A DNA stretch of 64,000 nucleotides. Origin: an uncultured Acidimicrobiales bacterium (lineage in GTDB: Bacteria; Actinomycetota; Acidimicrobiia; Acidimicrobiales; SZUA-35). A program made the translations under genes and the position numbers. The DNA lies in the NCBI GenBank assembly GCA_938002965.1, contig CALKZY010000019.1, positions 56,973 through 120,972 on the forward strand, written 5' to 3'. The notes beneath the pieces were generated by a model. That model was not told the DNA's origin. It saw only the letters and a list, made by a program, of their open reading frames with translations, and searched no databases. Below are positions 44,432 to 52,542 of the stretch, piece after piece. Within the stretch, counting starts at the first letter, position 1; each line of letters begins with the position of its first letter.

Positions 44432-45528
44432 AGACGAGGGCCGCAGTTCTGCGAACCGGACACGGACCCTTCACCATTGAAGAATTGCGGGTCAACGAGC
44501 CCCGCTCCGATGAGGTGGTTGTCCGCATGGTGGCGGTCGGTGTCTGCCATACGGATTTGCGGCCGCGAGAGATACCGGCTGAACAATACGGCGGCCCGCA
44601 GGTGTATGGACATGAGGGGGCGGGTGTGGTTGAAGCCGTCGGGGATGACGTGAACAGCGTCGCTCCTGGTGACCACGTGGTGTTGAGCTTCGCCTGGTGC
44701 GGAGACTGCCCGTCATGTGCCGCCACCCGGCCGTCCTACTGCTACAAACTGCGGGACTACAACATGTCGGGGGCCCGGCCTGACGGCTCTACTTGTTTCA
44801 CCGATGCAGATGGCAAGCCGGTCGGCTCGCACTTCTTTGGCCAGTCGTCGTTCGCCGAGCTGTCGGTGGTGGCCGAGAAGTCAGTAGTCAAGGTCGACTC
44901 TTCGCTTGAGTTGGCCAGGCTGGGGCCGCTCGGATGCGGCATCCAGACCGGAGCGGGCGCAGTAATGAATTCGCTGGCCGTACCCGAGGGCGCCAGCTTG
45001 GTGATAACCGGGTCGGGAGCGTTGGGGTTGTCGGCCGTGATGGCCGCCCAGGTGGTCGGCGCCGGTCAGGTGGTGGCGGTTGACCGCCACCAGTCGCGGC
45101 TGGACCTCGCACGCCGCTACGGAGCCTCGGACGTAATCTTGAGCACCGGCGACCCGGGCGACTTGGCCGAGAACATTCTGGATGTAACCGGCGGGGGAGC
45201 CGACTTCGCCTTCGAAACCACTGGAAACGCAGCAGTGGTAAGAGCAGCCTATGAAGGCTTGACCTTCGTGGGCACCCTGGGCATGGCTGGGGTGGGTGGG
45301 GCCGATGTGAGCTTCGGTTTCCGTTCGATGGTCAGCGGCCGCACAATCCAAGGCGTGCTGGAAGGCGATTCGGTACCGACCCGGTTCATTCCATATCTGG
45401 CTGAGTTGAACACTCAGGGTCGGTTCCCCTACGACGAGTTGATAACTACGTTTCCGCTGGAGCAGATCAACGAAGCCGAGGCGGCCAGTACTTCGGGCGA
45501 CGCGGTCAAACCGGTCCTACTGTTCTAG
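44428..45528 (+). CDS. Zinc-dependent alcohol dehydrogenase, aryl-alcohol-dehydrogenase-like
   Basis: A 366-residue medium-chain dehydrogenase. Catalytic zinc ligands are in GVCHTDL, GHEGAGVVEAVG and LGPLGCGIQTGAGA, and structural-zinc cysteines are in CGDCPSCAATRPSYC. The coenzyme fold is VITGSGALGLSAVMAA with VAVDRHQSRL. The GPLGCGIQTGAGAVMNSL block is typical of benzyl-alcohol dehydrogenases such as XylB. The likely reaction is an aryl or allyl alcohol/aldehyde interconversion with NAD. ATG 44428 overlaps the LigC-like stop, and the next gene begins at its own stop, so the three are one operon. Confidence 0.9.
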   Translation: MKTRAAVLRTGHGPFTIEELRVNEPRSDEVVVRMVAVGVCHTDLRPREIPAEQYGGPQVYGHEGAGVVEAVGDDVNSVAPGDHVVLSFAWCGDCPSCAATRPSYCYKLRDYNMSGARPDGSTCFTDADGKPVGSHFFGQSSFAELSVVAEKSVVKVDSSLELARLGPLGCGIQTGAGAVMNSLAVPEGASLVITGSGALGLSAVMAAQVVGAGQVVAVDRHQSRLDLARRYGASDVILSTGDPGDLAENILDVTGGGADFAFETTGNAAVVRAAYEGLTFVGTLGMAGVGGADVSFGFRSMVSGRTIQGVLEGDSVPTRFIPYLAELNTQGRFPYDELITTFPLEQINEAEAASTSGDAVKPVLLF

Positions 45529-46583
45529 TGGAGTCCGCTGATATGGGATTGAAAGTCGGTGTTCAGGTGCCGTCGCTAGACAAGGTCGGCATCGACTTTG
45601 TTCGCCATGCAGAAGAACTTGGAATCGACTCGGTATGGGTCCCCGAGGCGTGGATGTATGACGCCCTCACTCCTGTCGCCTACCTTGCGGCGGTGACTGA
45701 CCAGGTTCGCCTTGCCACTGGAGTCGTCCAGCTCGGCACCCGTTCGCCTGCGATGTTGGCTATGTCGTCGCTGGCCATGCAGCAGTTGTCCGGCGGACGA
45801 TTCATCCTTGGTATTGGAACCAGTGGGCCTCAGGTTATGGAGGGCTGGCACGGTGTTCGATTCGACCGGCCGGTGACCAGGACAAGCGAGACGATCGATA
45901 TCGTCCGCGCCATCGCAGCGGGTGACCGTCTCAGCTACGACGGGATAGTACACAAGCTGCCGCTTCCTGACAGTCAGGGCCGCTCACTTCGGTCTCCGGT
46001 GGCCGGGGCGGATATCCCCATATACGTGGCCTCAATGGGGCTGGCAAACCTTCGTCTAACCGGAGCCAAAGCCGATGGCTGGATTGGCACGGCGTTCATG
46101 CCCGAGACCGCAGATGTCTTCCTCGACCCGATACGTCAGGGTGCCAGCGAGAGCGGCCGAACCCTGGCCGAAATTGAGCTGACAACTGCGGTAACACTCG
46201 AGTTCTGCGACGATGCCCAAGAAGCAGGGCGGCGTCACGCCAACGGATACGCCTTCACCATCGGTGCCATGGGATCGTCGTCAACCAACTTCTACAACCA
46301 AGCCTTCGGCCGACAGGGCTTCGCCGATCCAGTCGCCGAAGTCCAGCGCTTGTGGCAGGAGGGACATCGAGAACAGGCAGCGGCTGCTGTTCCCATCGAG
46401 ATCGGGATCGGAACGAATCTGCTGGGAACAGACGCTGACGTTCTCGAACGGCTCCGCCTTCACCGCCAATGTGGCATCGACACATTGCGGGTGGGAATCT
46501 CCACCACCGACGACAACACCCGCCTCGACCATCTGGCTCGCCTGATGGACCTTGTCCGTCGTGTGAACGACGAACTGATCTAA
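45528..46583 (+). CDS. LLM-class oxidoreductase (probably F420-dependent)
   Basis: A 351-residue TIM-barrel protein: LKVGVQVPSLDKVGIDFVRH, VWVPEAWMYDALTPVAYLAA, ATGVVQLGTRSPAMLAMSSL, GGRFILGIGTSGPQVMEGWH. It is paralogous to 35507-36559. GTG 45528 shares one base with the preceding stop; ATG 45543 (MGLKVGVQ) is five codons in and may be the true start. It closes the LigC-like/ADH operon, which suggests reduction or oxidation of an aromatic or ring-fission intermediate. F420 use is inferred. Confidence 0.9.
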   Translation: MESADMGLKVGVQVPSLDKVGIDFVRHAEELGIDSVWVPEAWMYDALTPVAYLAAVTDQVRLATGVVQLGTRSPAMLAMSSLAMQQLSGGRFILGIGTSGPQVMEGWHGVRFDRPVTRTSETIDIVRAIAAGDRLSYDGIVHKLPLPDSQGRSLRSPVAGADIPIYVASMGLANLRLTGAKADGWIGTAFMPETADVFLDPIRQGASESGRTLAEIELTTAVTLEFCDDAQEAGRRHANGYAFTIGAMGSSSTNFYNQAFGRQGFADPVAEVQRLWQEGHREQAAAAVPIEIGIGTNLLGTDADVLERLRLHRQCGIDTLRVGISTTDDNTRLDHLARLMDLVRRVNDELI

Positions 46584-46616
46584 ATATGCCAAATAGTGAG
46601 CTTTCCGTAGCGACTA

Positions 46617-46772
46617 TTAGATCAATTCATTGAGATAGTCAGGGTCGAAGGTCCCCTCGGCTGTAGTGTCGATCAGGGCGACGGCCTGTCCAGCGCTGGG
46701 TCGATGGAGCGCCGCCAGAAGGACGTTTGCCCAGGTGGACTGGTTCTTTGGTCGCCGATTCCTTGACAACAT
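46617..46772 (-). CDS. Possible 51-residue small protein in the 336-bp gap
   Basis: ATG 46772 to TAA 46617 encodes MLSRNRRPKNQSTWANVLLA and continues to end TFDPDYLNELI. AGGT stands four bases upstream of the ATG, within a 10-bp palindrome ACCTGCAGGT (46776-46785). Composition looks protein-like: a basic start, an amphipathic middle and an acidic end. I recognise no family. This is the only coding candidate in the stretch between the LLM gene and the glycosyltransferase (46584-46919), which otherwise shows nothing distinct beyond an AT-richer promoter region. Confidence 0.35.
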   Translation of the reverse strand: MLSRNRRPKNQSTWANVLLAALHRPSAGQAVALIDTTAEGTFDPDYLNELI

Positions 46773-46775
46773 TTT

Positions 46776-46785
46776 ACCTGCAGGT
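46776..46785. promoter_or_regulatory. 10-bp palindrome ACCTGCAGGT upstream of the small ORF
   Basis: A perfect dyad immediately before the ATG of the 51-residue ORF, overlapping its putative ribosome site. It might block translation or bind a regulator. It is short enough to be accidental. Confidence 0.2.
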
Positions 46786-46919
46786 GGTATCGCACTTCGG
46801 CTTGGAGTGATCTAAATGCATTCTTGTTGAAGTTTGCCTATATGTACACGAGCGGCCATCCATAACCTTGACTTTGTCGACCTGATTGCCAATGGTTCGA
46901 TCGGCGTGAGGAGCAACGG

Positions 46920-48665
46920 ATGACCATCAACGAGACGAGGTATTCGCGTCATCCGGGTGACGATCTCGCGCCAGCCTGGGACGTGCCTCCGCTTGTGAGC
47001 GACATGCCGGTCGACGAACGATGGATCGAGCCGATAGTTGCCCCGCCGTCGTTGGGCGTCGCGCCAATACAAAGCTCCGGCACGGCGCAGCACGATGTGA
47101 TTGACCGACAGCAGGATCTGGCATCACCCACCGGGGATATCCGCTGGCCAAGCCAAAATCGGCCCAGTGTTCCTCGACCGGTTCATCGTTCGCATCCGAC
47201 CGATCCAAACCTTCGGCTCCGATCGGCTCCAACCAAGTCAGATCGCAGGCTCGATGCCTGGCGCGACTTCACCGGGACTAGACCCGTTGTCCGGGTTCCC
47301 ATCGAGCCTCACCGGTCGGTTCGGCTGTCGAAGTGGCTGCCGTCGTGGTTGACTGTTCATCGGATTCGTGTCCTGCTCTGGGTGCAGTTGGTGACACTGG
47401 TGCTCTACGTCGTTCAGACACTGATCTGGCCAAACGCGGTTCCGGTGGAAACGACGTTCGAGCGGATCTTCCAATGGGGCGCCATCTTGTGGGTCACGTC
47501 GCTTATTCCCGGTGTTGCCGGACTGGTCGGGATGCTCTGGTACAGCCACTCGGACCGGCTCGACTACTGCCCCCAGATCAACAATCTTGTCGTGTTTCGA
47601 ATCGTCTCCCGAGGGACGAACGAAGAAGCCTTGATGTCGACCATCGAGCGATGCCGCAGCGAGATGCGGGAGAATCCCTTCTTCCCCTATTTGATCGAAG
47701 TGGTTACTGACGGAGACGTCTTTGAGGCCCCGCCGTACCCCGATGTCGAACAGCTTAAGGTTCCTCAGGGGTACCGGACGCCGAACGGATCTCTCTACAA
47801 GGCTCGAGCATTGCAGTATGCCGTGGAGTACTCGACCGTCCCGGACGATGCCTGGCTCGTTCACCTTGATGAGGAGACCCAGCCGACAAGCTCGGGCATC
47901 AAGGGAATCGCCTGGACAGTGGCCGAGGAAGAGGCTTCAGGCCAGCTCAGGATTGGCCAGGGGGCTATCCTCTACCATCGGGATTGGAAGACCCACCCGC
48001 TGTTGACTCTGGCCGACAATGTTCGGACCGGGGACGATTTTGCCAGGTTCCATCTGCAACATAAGATCGGCGTGACACTGTTCGGGCTACATGGCTCGTA
48101 CATCGTCTGTCGCAATGACGTCGAAAAGGAAGTCGGCTTTGACTTTGGACCTGTTGGTTCGATCACCGAGGACGCGTTCTGGGCACTCAAGTGCATGGAG
48201 GCCGGTCGCCGGGCTCGCTGGGTGGAGGGCTATCTGGAAGAGCAGTCGACCCAAAGCGTGTCCGACTTCATGAAGCAGCGTCGCCGCTGGTACCTGGGGC
48301 TGGTCAAAGTGGCCTTGTTCGCGCCGGTTTCGTTGAAGTATCGAATTTCGCTGGGTATCAACACATTGCTGTGGACTGTCGCCCCGATGGGGATGATCTA
48401 TACCCTCCTGAACCTGTTCCTCGGAGGTCAGGCTCATCCGACTATGCGATTCATGGCCAACATTGCTGTGGCCTGCTTCGCAACGCTCTACATGGTGGGG
48501 CTAAATGCCAACCTCGACGAGCACGGCATCACGTCCAAACTTCAGCGGTTGAAGTGGTATGTCATCCAGATCGTGATGTTGCCGGTGTTCTCGTTCATGG
48601 AGAGCGCCAGCATTCTCTACGCCATCATCAGGCCCAGTATGGGTTTCCACGTCGTCAAGAAATAG
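46920..48665 (+). CDS. Membrane family-2 glycosyltransferase, Egghead-like
   Basis: A 581-residue integral-membrane glycosyltransferase. A disordered, Pro/Arg-rich N-terminal region of about 140 residues precedes two TM segments (about 145-167 and 185-205). The catalytic domain follows with LVHLDEETQPT (acidic metal motif), GSITEDAFWALKCMEAG (ED motif) and MKQRRRWYLGLVK (QxxRW). Three or four C-terminal TMs close the protein. The motif set matches Egghead-type beta-1,4-mannosyltransferases and other cellulose-synthase-like GT2 enzymes. The product is probably a lipid-linked or extruded beta-glycan, which cannot be specified. ATG 46920 has GAGGAG about 6 nt upstream. It is apparently monocistronic. 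Confidence 0.85.
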   Translation: MTINETRYSRHPGDDLAPAWDVPPLVSDMPVDERWIEPIVAPPSLGVAPIQSSGTAQHDVIDRQQDLASPTGDIRWPSQNRPSVPRPVHRSHPTDPNLRLRSAPTKSDRRLDAWRDFTGTRPVVRVPIEPHRSVRLSKWLPSWLTVHRIRVLLWVQLVTLVLYVVQTLIWPNAVPVETTFERIFQWGAILWVTSLIPGVAGLVGMLWYSHSDRLDYCPQINNLVVFRIVSRGTNEEALMSTIERCRSEMRENPFFPYLIEVVTDGDVFEAPPYPDVEQLKVPQGYRTPNGSLYKARALQYAVEYSTVPDDAWLVHLDEETQPTSSGIKGIAWTVAEEEASGQLRIGQGAILYHRDWKTHPLLTLADNVRTGDDFARFHLQHKIGVTLFGLHGSYIVCRNDVEKEVGFDFGPVGSITEDAFWALKCMEAGRRARWVEGYLEEQSTQSVSDFMKQRRRWYLGLVKVALFAPVSLKYRISLGINTLLWTVAPMGMIYTLLNLFLGGQAHPTMRFMANIAVACFATLYMVGLNANLDEHGITSKLQRLKWYVIQIVMLPVFSFMESASILYAIIRPSMGFHVVKK

Positions 48666-48795
48666 ACGCCATTCACCCTCTCAAAGTAGGCTTCAGGTTT
48701 GATCGGCCGAGTAACGCACTGCCGTTGATGCTCGGCACTCCAGACGGAAAGCCGCTCCGGTACACGGTGCCGACGGCCAGGCGAGAGGGAACGCC

Positions 48796-49431
48796 TTGGC
48801 GGACGACGCCGCAACCGATGGACAGCCTTGGAGTGAAACTGGGAGCGAAGCTGCTTTAAGCGCCCTTGTTGCCCGGCTGGTGGTTGAGGCTGGGGAGGGC
48901 AAGCAAAGCTCGGACTCCTATTGCCAATGGTCGATCAGCGTGGCCGTCGTTGCCGAGGCGGGCCAAGCCCGTGGCGAGTTGGTCGTCACCATTGCCGAGG
49001 CGTCGGCGTCGACCGTTGGTGAGGCGATGCATCAGGACTCGCCGTTTGACCCCGAAGCGGTGGCCATGGCCACTCGGATCATGGCTTGTTTTCCCGGCTT
49101 GCCGCCCACCTCCTGGCAGGTTGCTCCCCGGCACGATCACTTGTGCATCCATGCCCAAGTCGAGGTCGGCTCGGTGTCGGCTCTCCTAGTCCAGGGTGTA
49201 GGTGATGCCGATCACCTTGAAGGTGGTCAGTCGGTTGACCAGCGGCCTTCCCACATCGTTCGGGAAACCGAACTGGTTCAGTCTCTGGTTGATGGCCATG
49301 TGGTGCGGTCAATGTGTGGCCAGGTGTTTGTGCCAACCGAAACGGGGCACAAGGCCAGACGCCGGTCGGTTTGCTCCCGATGTGTTTTGGTTATGTCGCT
49401 GGCTCGGCGAGTGGTCGAGCCGCCAGGCTGA
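48796..49431 (+). CDS. Hypothetical protein with C-terminal CG...CxxC zinc-binding motif (DUF3039-like tail)
   Basis: A protein of about 211 residues from TTG 48796; the start is uncertain because no ATG/GTG or ribosome site is near. The N-terminal part is Ala/Glu-rich and unrecognised. The C-terminal part, SHIVRETELVQSLVDGHVVR then SMCGQVFVP and SVCSRC, resembles the small actinobacterial DUF3039 zinc proteins: one Cys in a CGxxxxP turn and a CxxC. Codon use is that of its neighbours, which favours this frame over antisense frames. The last 41 bases overlap egtD tail to tail. Function is unknown. Confidence 0.6.
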   Translation: MADDAATDGQPWSETGSEAALSALVARLVVEAGEGKQSSDSYCQWSISVAVVAEAGQARGELVVTIAEASASTVGEAMHQDSPFDPEAVAMATRIMACFPGLPPTSWQVAPRHDHLCIHAQVEVGSVSALLVQGVGDADHLEGGQSVDQRPSHIVRETELVQSLVDGHVVRSMCGQVFVPTETGHKARRRSVCSRCVLVMSLARRVVEPPG

Positions 49432-50434
49432 CAGCGAAGTCGCCGTTGGCGTCGGCCCACCAGGCCACCGGCTTGAGGCCGACGTCGATCAACTCGTTTT
49501 CGAAACGATCCTGACGAAACTTCGCTGAGATCTCGGTACGCATGCGCTCACCGGTGTAGAACTCGACCTCAAGGTCGAGTTCCGCCACGGTTACGCGCTG
49601 ATCTTGATCGGATTGAAGGAGAATTTCGATCCACTCGTGTTCGGGGTCGAAGTAGGCGATGTGGCTGAAGGCGTCGAGATCGAAGTTGGCTCGCAGGTTG
49701 CGATTGATGACACCCAGCACGTTCTTGTTGAATGCCTCGGTGACTCCGGCTGGGTCGTTGTAGGCCAACTCGATTCGGGCGGGGTCTTTGACCACGTCAA
49801 CGCCGACCAGGAAATGATCGCCCGGTCTCATGCCGGAAACGATCTCGGAGAGGAAGCGACGCCGTTCAGCCGGTGGGTAGTTGCCGATCGTGCCGCCCAA
49901 CAACATGATGAGGCGACGCCCTCCGGTCGGGATTTCGGTCAAGTGGCGGTCAAAGTCGCCGACGACACCATGTACTTCGAGTCGGGGGTAGCGGGCGGCC
50001 AGCATGTGGGCGGCGTGGCGAAGGAACTCCTCGGAAACGTCGAACGGAATGAATCGTTTGAGGCTTCCGGTAGAGGTGGCCTCGTCAAGCACGGTTCTGG
50101 TCTTATCTGATGTGCCGGAACCGAGCTCGACAATCGTGTCGGCTTGAACGGTGGCGATCAGTTCCGATGCCCTGTTGGCCAGAATCGATCGCTCGGCCTC
50201 AGTCTGGTAGTACTCATCGAGGCGGGTGATCTTGTCGAACAGCGCGCTGCCCTGTTCGTCGTAGAACCACTTTGGTGGGAGCTCTTTCGGTTCCGATGTC
50301 AGGCCGGTTTCGACGTCTCGGCGCAGGGCTCTGTCGAGCTCGCCGGGCCCGAGATGGACGTCGATTGCCACCCGGTCGGAGGTCGGGTGGGCACTGTCGG
50401 GGTCCCAAGAAGCAGAGGGCTTGTCCACGGTCAT
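49391..50434 (-). CDS. egtD: L-histidine N-alpha-methyltransferase EgtD
   Basis: A 347-residue enzyme that trimethylates histidine to hercynine with three SAM, the first step of ergothioneine synthesis. Characteristic blocks are LPPKWFYDEQGSALFDKITR, EYYQTEAERSIL, IVELGSGTSDKTRTVLDEA, IMLLGGTIGNYPPAERR, and AYNDPAGVTEAFNKN, the histidine-binding region with Tyr and Asn. ATG 50434 starts 16 bp after the EgtB stop. A GTG at 50476 is in frame but overlaps egtB by 26 bases. The C-terminus overlaps the convergent zinc-protein gene by 41 bases. Confidence 0.95.
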   Translation of the reverse strand: MTVDKPSASWDPDSAHPTSDRVAIDVHLGPGELDRALRRDVETGLTSEPKELPPKWFYDEQGSALFDKITRLDEYYQTEAERSILANRASELIATVQADTIVELGSGTSDKTRTVLDEATSTGSLKRFIPFDVSEEFLRHAAHMLAARYPRLEVHGVVGDFDRHLTEIPTGGRRLIMLLGGTIGNYPPAERRRFLSEIVSGMRPGDHFLVGVDVVKDPARIELAYNDPAGVTEAFNKNVLGVINRNLRANFDLDAFSHIAYFDPEHEWIEILLQSDQDQRVTVAELDLEVEFYTGERMRTEISAKFRQDRFENELIDVGLKPVAWWADANGDFAVSLAARPLAEPAT

Positions 50435-50450
50435 GGTGTTCCAGTCGGCG

Positions 50451-51761
50451 TCAGGTGTCGGAGGCCAAGCGGACACCGCCGAAGTGCCATCGAGCCCGTG
50501 CTGGGAAGAAGTTTCGATATGTGGTTCGAACGTGGCCGCCTGGCGTTACCGTGCAACCGCCCCGTAGTACCTGTTGGTCGATCATGAACTTGCCGTTGTA
50601 TTCACCGACGGCTCCCGGTGCCGGTTTGAATCCGGGGTAGGCGGTGTAGGGACTGGAGGTCCACTCCCACACGTCACCGAACAGCTGCTGGAGGCCATGC
50701 TCCGGCTCGGCCGGCATTGGATGGAGGTTTCCGGTTGGCAGCAGATTCCCAGTGGTGCTGTGTCCGTTCGAGGCGGCTTCCCACTCGAATTCGGTCGGTA
50801 GGCGGCCTCCTGTCCATCGGGCGAATGCGTCGGCCTCGTAGTAGGAAACGTGTACGACCGGTTCGTCCAACCGAAGGGGGACAGGGCCATCGAGTGTGAA
50901 CTGCGACCATTCGACGTCGTCGCTATCGGAGTTGGCGCTGGCTGCTCGCTCCCAGTACATGGGGTGTTCCCATCCCGTGCGGTTGATGTGATGCCAGCCG
51001 TCGGACAGCCAATAGTCCGGCCGCTTGTAACCACCGTCGGCCATGAATTCCAGCCACTCGCCGTTTGTCACCAGGCGATTGGCCATCCTGTAGGGCTGAA
51101 GGAGGGTGTCATGGCGGGGCCCTTCGTTGTCGAAGGAGAAGCCGGATCCGTCGTGACCGATAGCGACGATGCCACCGTTGAAGTCGCTCCAGGTGAGGGG
51201 GATCGTTTCAGTCGTTTCAAATCGTGCGGCTGGTGCGTTCTCAGCTCGATACGGCGACTTGACAACGGTTGAGGACAACACGTGCTTGATGTCCATCAAA
51301 AGTAACTCTTGATGTTGTTGCTCGTGATTGAGGCCTAGGACTAGGAGTTCCTGGAAGGCTGGATCGTCGGCCGTCTCGGATTCCAATAGCTGAATCATGG
51401 CCTCGTCGACTTGATGTCGGTACCCGGTGATTTCTTCGACCGATGGGCGGGAGATCAGACCCCGGTGCGGTCGCGGGTGTCGCTCGCCGACCGCCTCGTA
51501 GTACGAGTTGAACAGGTACCCGTAGACGGGGTCGGCTTCGTAGCCCTCGAGGTGGGGCGACAGGAGGAAGGTCTCGAAGAACCAGGTGACGTGAGCCCGG
51601 TGCCATTTGGTCGGGCTGGTGTCGTCCATGGACTGTATGACTTGGTCTTCGGCCGAGAGTGGCTCGGCCAGCCGTTCAGTGGTTGTTCGAACCGTAAGAT
51701 ACTGCGCGACCAGATCTTCACCGGAAATCGCCTCGGAAGCCGAGACGTCAAGTGTTGACAT
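50451..51761 (-). CDS. egtB: Ergothioneine biosynthesis protein EgtB (iron-dependent sulfoxide synthase)
   Basis: A 436-residue non-haem iron enzyme that joins hercynine to a thiol (gamma-glutamylcysteine or cysteine) using O2. The N-terminal DinB-like domain supplies the iron ligands in KWHRAHVTWFFETF and LNHEQQHQELLLMDIKH. The C-terminal FGE-sulfatase-type domain has GGRLPTEFEWEAAS, FGDVWEWTSSPYTAYPGF and TTYRNFFPARARWHFGGVRL. ATG 51761 has AAGGGG about 9 nt upstream. It is immediately upstream of egtD. No EgtA, EgtC or EgtE is adjacent, which leaves the thiol donor open. Confidence 0.95.
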   Translation of the reverse strand: MSTLDVSASEAISGEDLVAQYLTVRTTTERLAEPLSAEDQVIQSMDDTSPTKWHRAHVTWFFETFLLSPHLEGYEADPVYGYLFNSYYEAVGERHPRPHRGLISRPSVEEITGYRHQVDEAMIQLLESETADDPAFQELLVLGLNHEQQHQELLLMDIKHVLSSTVVKSPYRAENAPAARFETTETIPLTWSDFNGGIVAIGHDGSGFSFDNEGPRHDTLLQPYRMANRLVTNGEWLEFMADGGYKRPDYWLSDGWHHINRTGWEHPMYWERAASANSDSDDVEWSQFTLDGPVPLRLDEPVVHVSYYEADAFARWTGGRLPTEFEWEAASNGHSTTGNLLPTGNLHPMPAEPEHGLQQLFGDVWEWTSSPYTAYPGFKPAPGAVGEYNGKFMIDQQVLRGGCTVTPGGHVRTTYRNFFPARARWHFGGVRLASDT

Positions 51762-51885
51762 ATGAGGGGGTCCCCTTGTTAGCGGCCACCTCTTGAGAAC
51801 AAGATTGAAATCTCGGATATTCCGACGAGGGACAGATTGAACCTGTTCGTGGACGGGGCGCTAGTGTTGGCTAATCCATCGGGCC

Positions 51886-52356
51886 CTACGGCTGATGCTT
51901 GGCCAAAGCCGCTTGTCTGAACGCTTCTTTGGCCCGATCCCGTTCGGCCAGATAGACCTTGATGTCGGAGAGCTGAACCCGGCGAGCCGTTCCAACCTTG
52001 TGGAAAGGCATTTCGCCCCGCTCCAGCAGATTGACGAGGAACGGTCGAGATACGCCGAGCAGTGCCGCCGCCTTGGTAGTGGTCACGGCGACGTCGGCAC
52101 CAGCATCGAGGCCATCGGCTAGCGCCCAATCATCGGTCCTTGGTGCTGGTGCCACAGCCTGAGCGGAGGTGGCGGACGTAGTCGAAGCGCCGACGGGAAC
52201 CCTGGCGTTGTCTCGCAGAAGGCCTACGGCGGCTGCTACCAGCTCAACCAGTTCGTCGAGTTCTTGGCCGGCGACGTCTTCCATGATGGCGAAGTGGCCT
52301 GTGCCAGCAAGTTCATCAAGTGCGTCCTTGATGCGAGCGGTGTCTTCGGATGCCAT
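51886..52356 (-). CDS. Excisionase-like HTH DNA-binding protein (antitoxin-type), no PIN partner seen
   Basis: A 156-residue protein. The N-terminal helical region (about 1-70) is followed by a Ser/Thr/Ala linker and then a MerR/excisionase-type winged [54 protein letters not shown]. Proteins of this exact layout are commonly the antitoxins of PIN-domain toxins in actinobacteria (established for the family as a group). The downstream DNA to egtB is only 124 bp and encodes no toxin. ATG 52356 lies 25 bp from the left arm of a 16-bp inverted repeat, a likely autoregulatory site. Confidence 0.8.
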   Translation of the reverse strand: MASEDTARIKDALDELAGTGHFAIMEDVAGQELDELVELVAAAVGLLRDNARVPVGASTTSATSAQAVAPAPRTDDWALADGLDAGADVAVTTTKAAALLGVSRPFLVNLLERGEMPFHKVGTARRVQLSDIKVYLAERDRAKEAFRQAALAKHQP

Positions 52357-52380
52357 ATATCAATTCAAGCATGTGGATGC

Positions 52381-52473
52381 ATTAAACGCAACAAACAATG
52401 CAGATGCAGATAGAGCCTGCTATTGGGATCGTTTATGGCTATTAAGGCGACTATTGCGTTTGTTGCGTTTAAT
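52381..52473. repeat. 16-bp perfect inverted repeat, 61-bp spacer, in divergent HTH/small-membrane-protein promoter
   Basis: The left arm 52381-52396 reads ATTAAACGCAACAAAC; the right arm 52458-52473 is its exact reverse complement. The right side also holds TTGCGTTTG directly repeated as TTGCGTTTA. The arms flank an AT-richer spacer with ATGCAG repeats. The placement between the HTH gene and the small membrane-protein gene suggests paired operators that allow looping; an attachment or mobile-element terminus is less likely because there is no flanking duplication. Confidence 0.7.
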
Positions 52474-52488
52474 GATTACGGTAACAGT

Positions 52489-52510
52489 GGGTCGGAGATG
52501 CATCCGACCC
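52489..52510 (+). promoter_or_regulatory. 8-bp perfect hairpin in the 5' leader of the small membrane protein
   Basis: GGGTCGGA, loop GATGCA, TCCGACCC. It ends 32 bp upstream of the ATG at 52543 and just before its purine-rich ribosome site. No T-run follows. It may stabilise the mRNA or act as an attenuator for the downstream gene. Confidence 0.45.
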
Positions 52511-52542
52511 TTCAGGCAACCAAGGGAAGGGAGGGGAAGCCC

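Noticed and set aside
46584..46616. Transcription terminator after the LLM gene
   Set aside because: No stem of useful length could be found between the stop and the small ORF.
51762..51885. Possible PIN toxin downstream of the excisionase-like gene
   Set aside because: The gap is only 124 bp and no frame shows PIN-domain acidic motifs.
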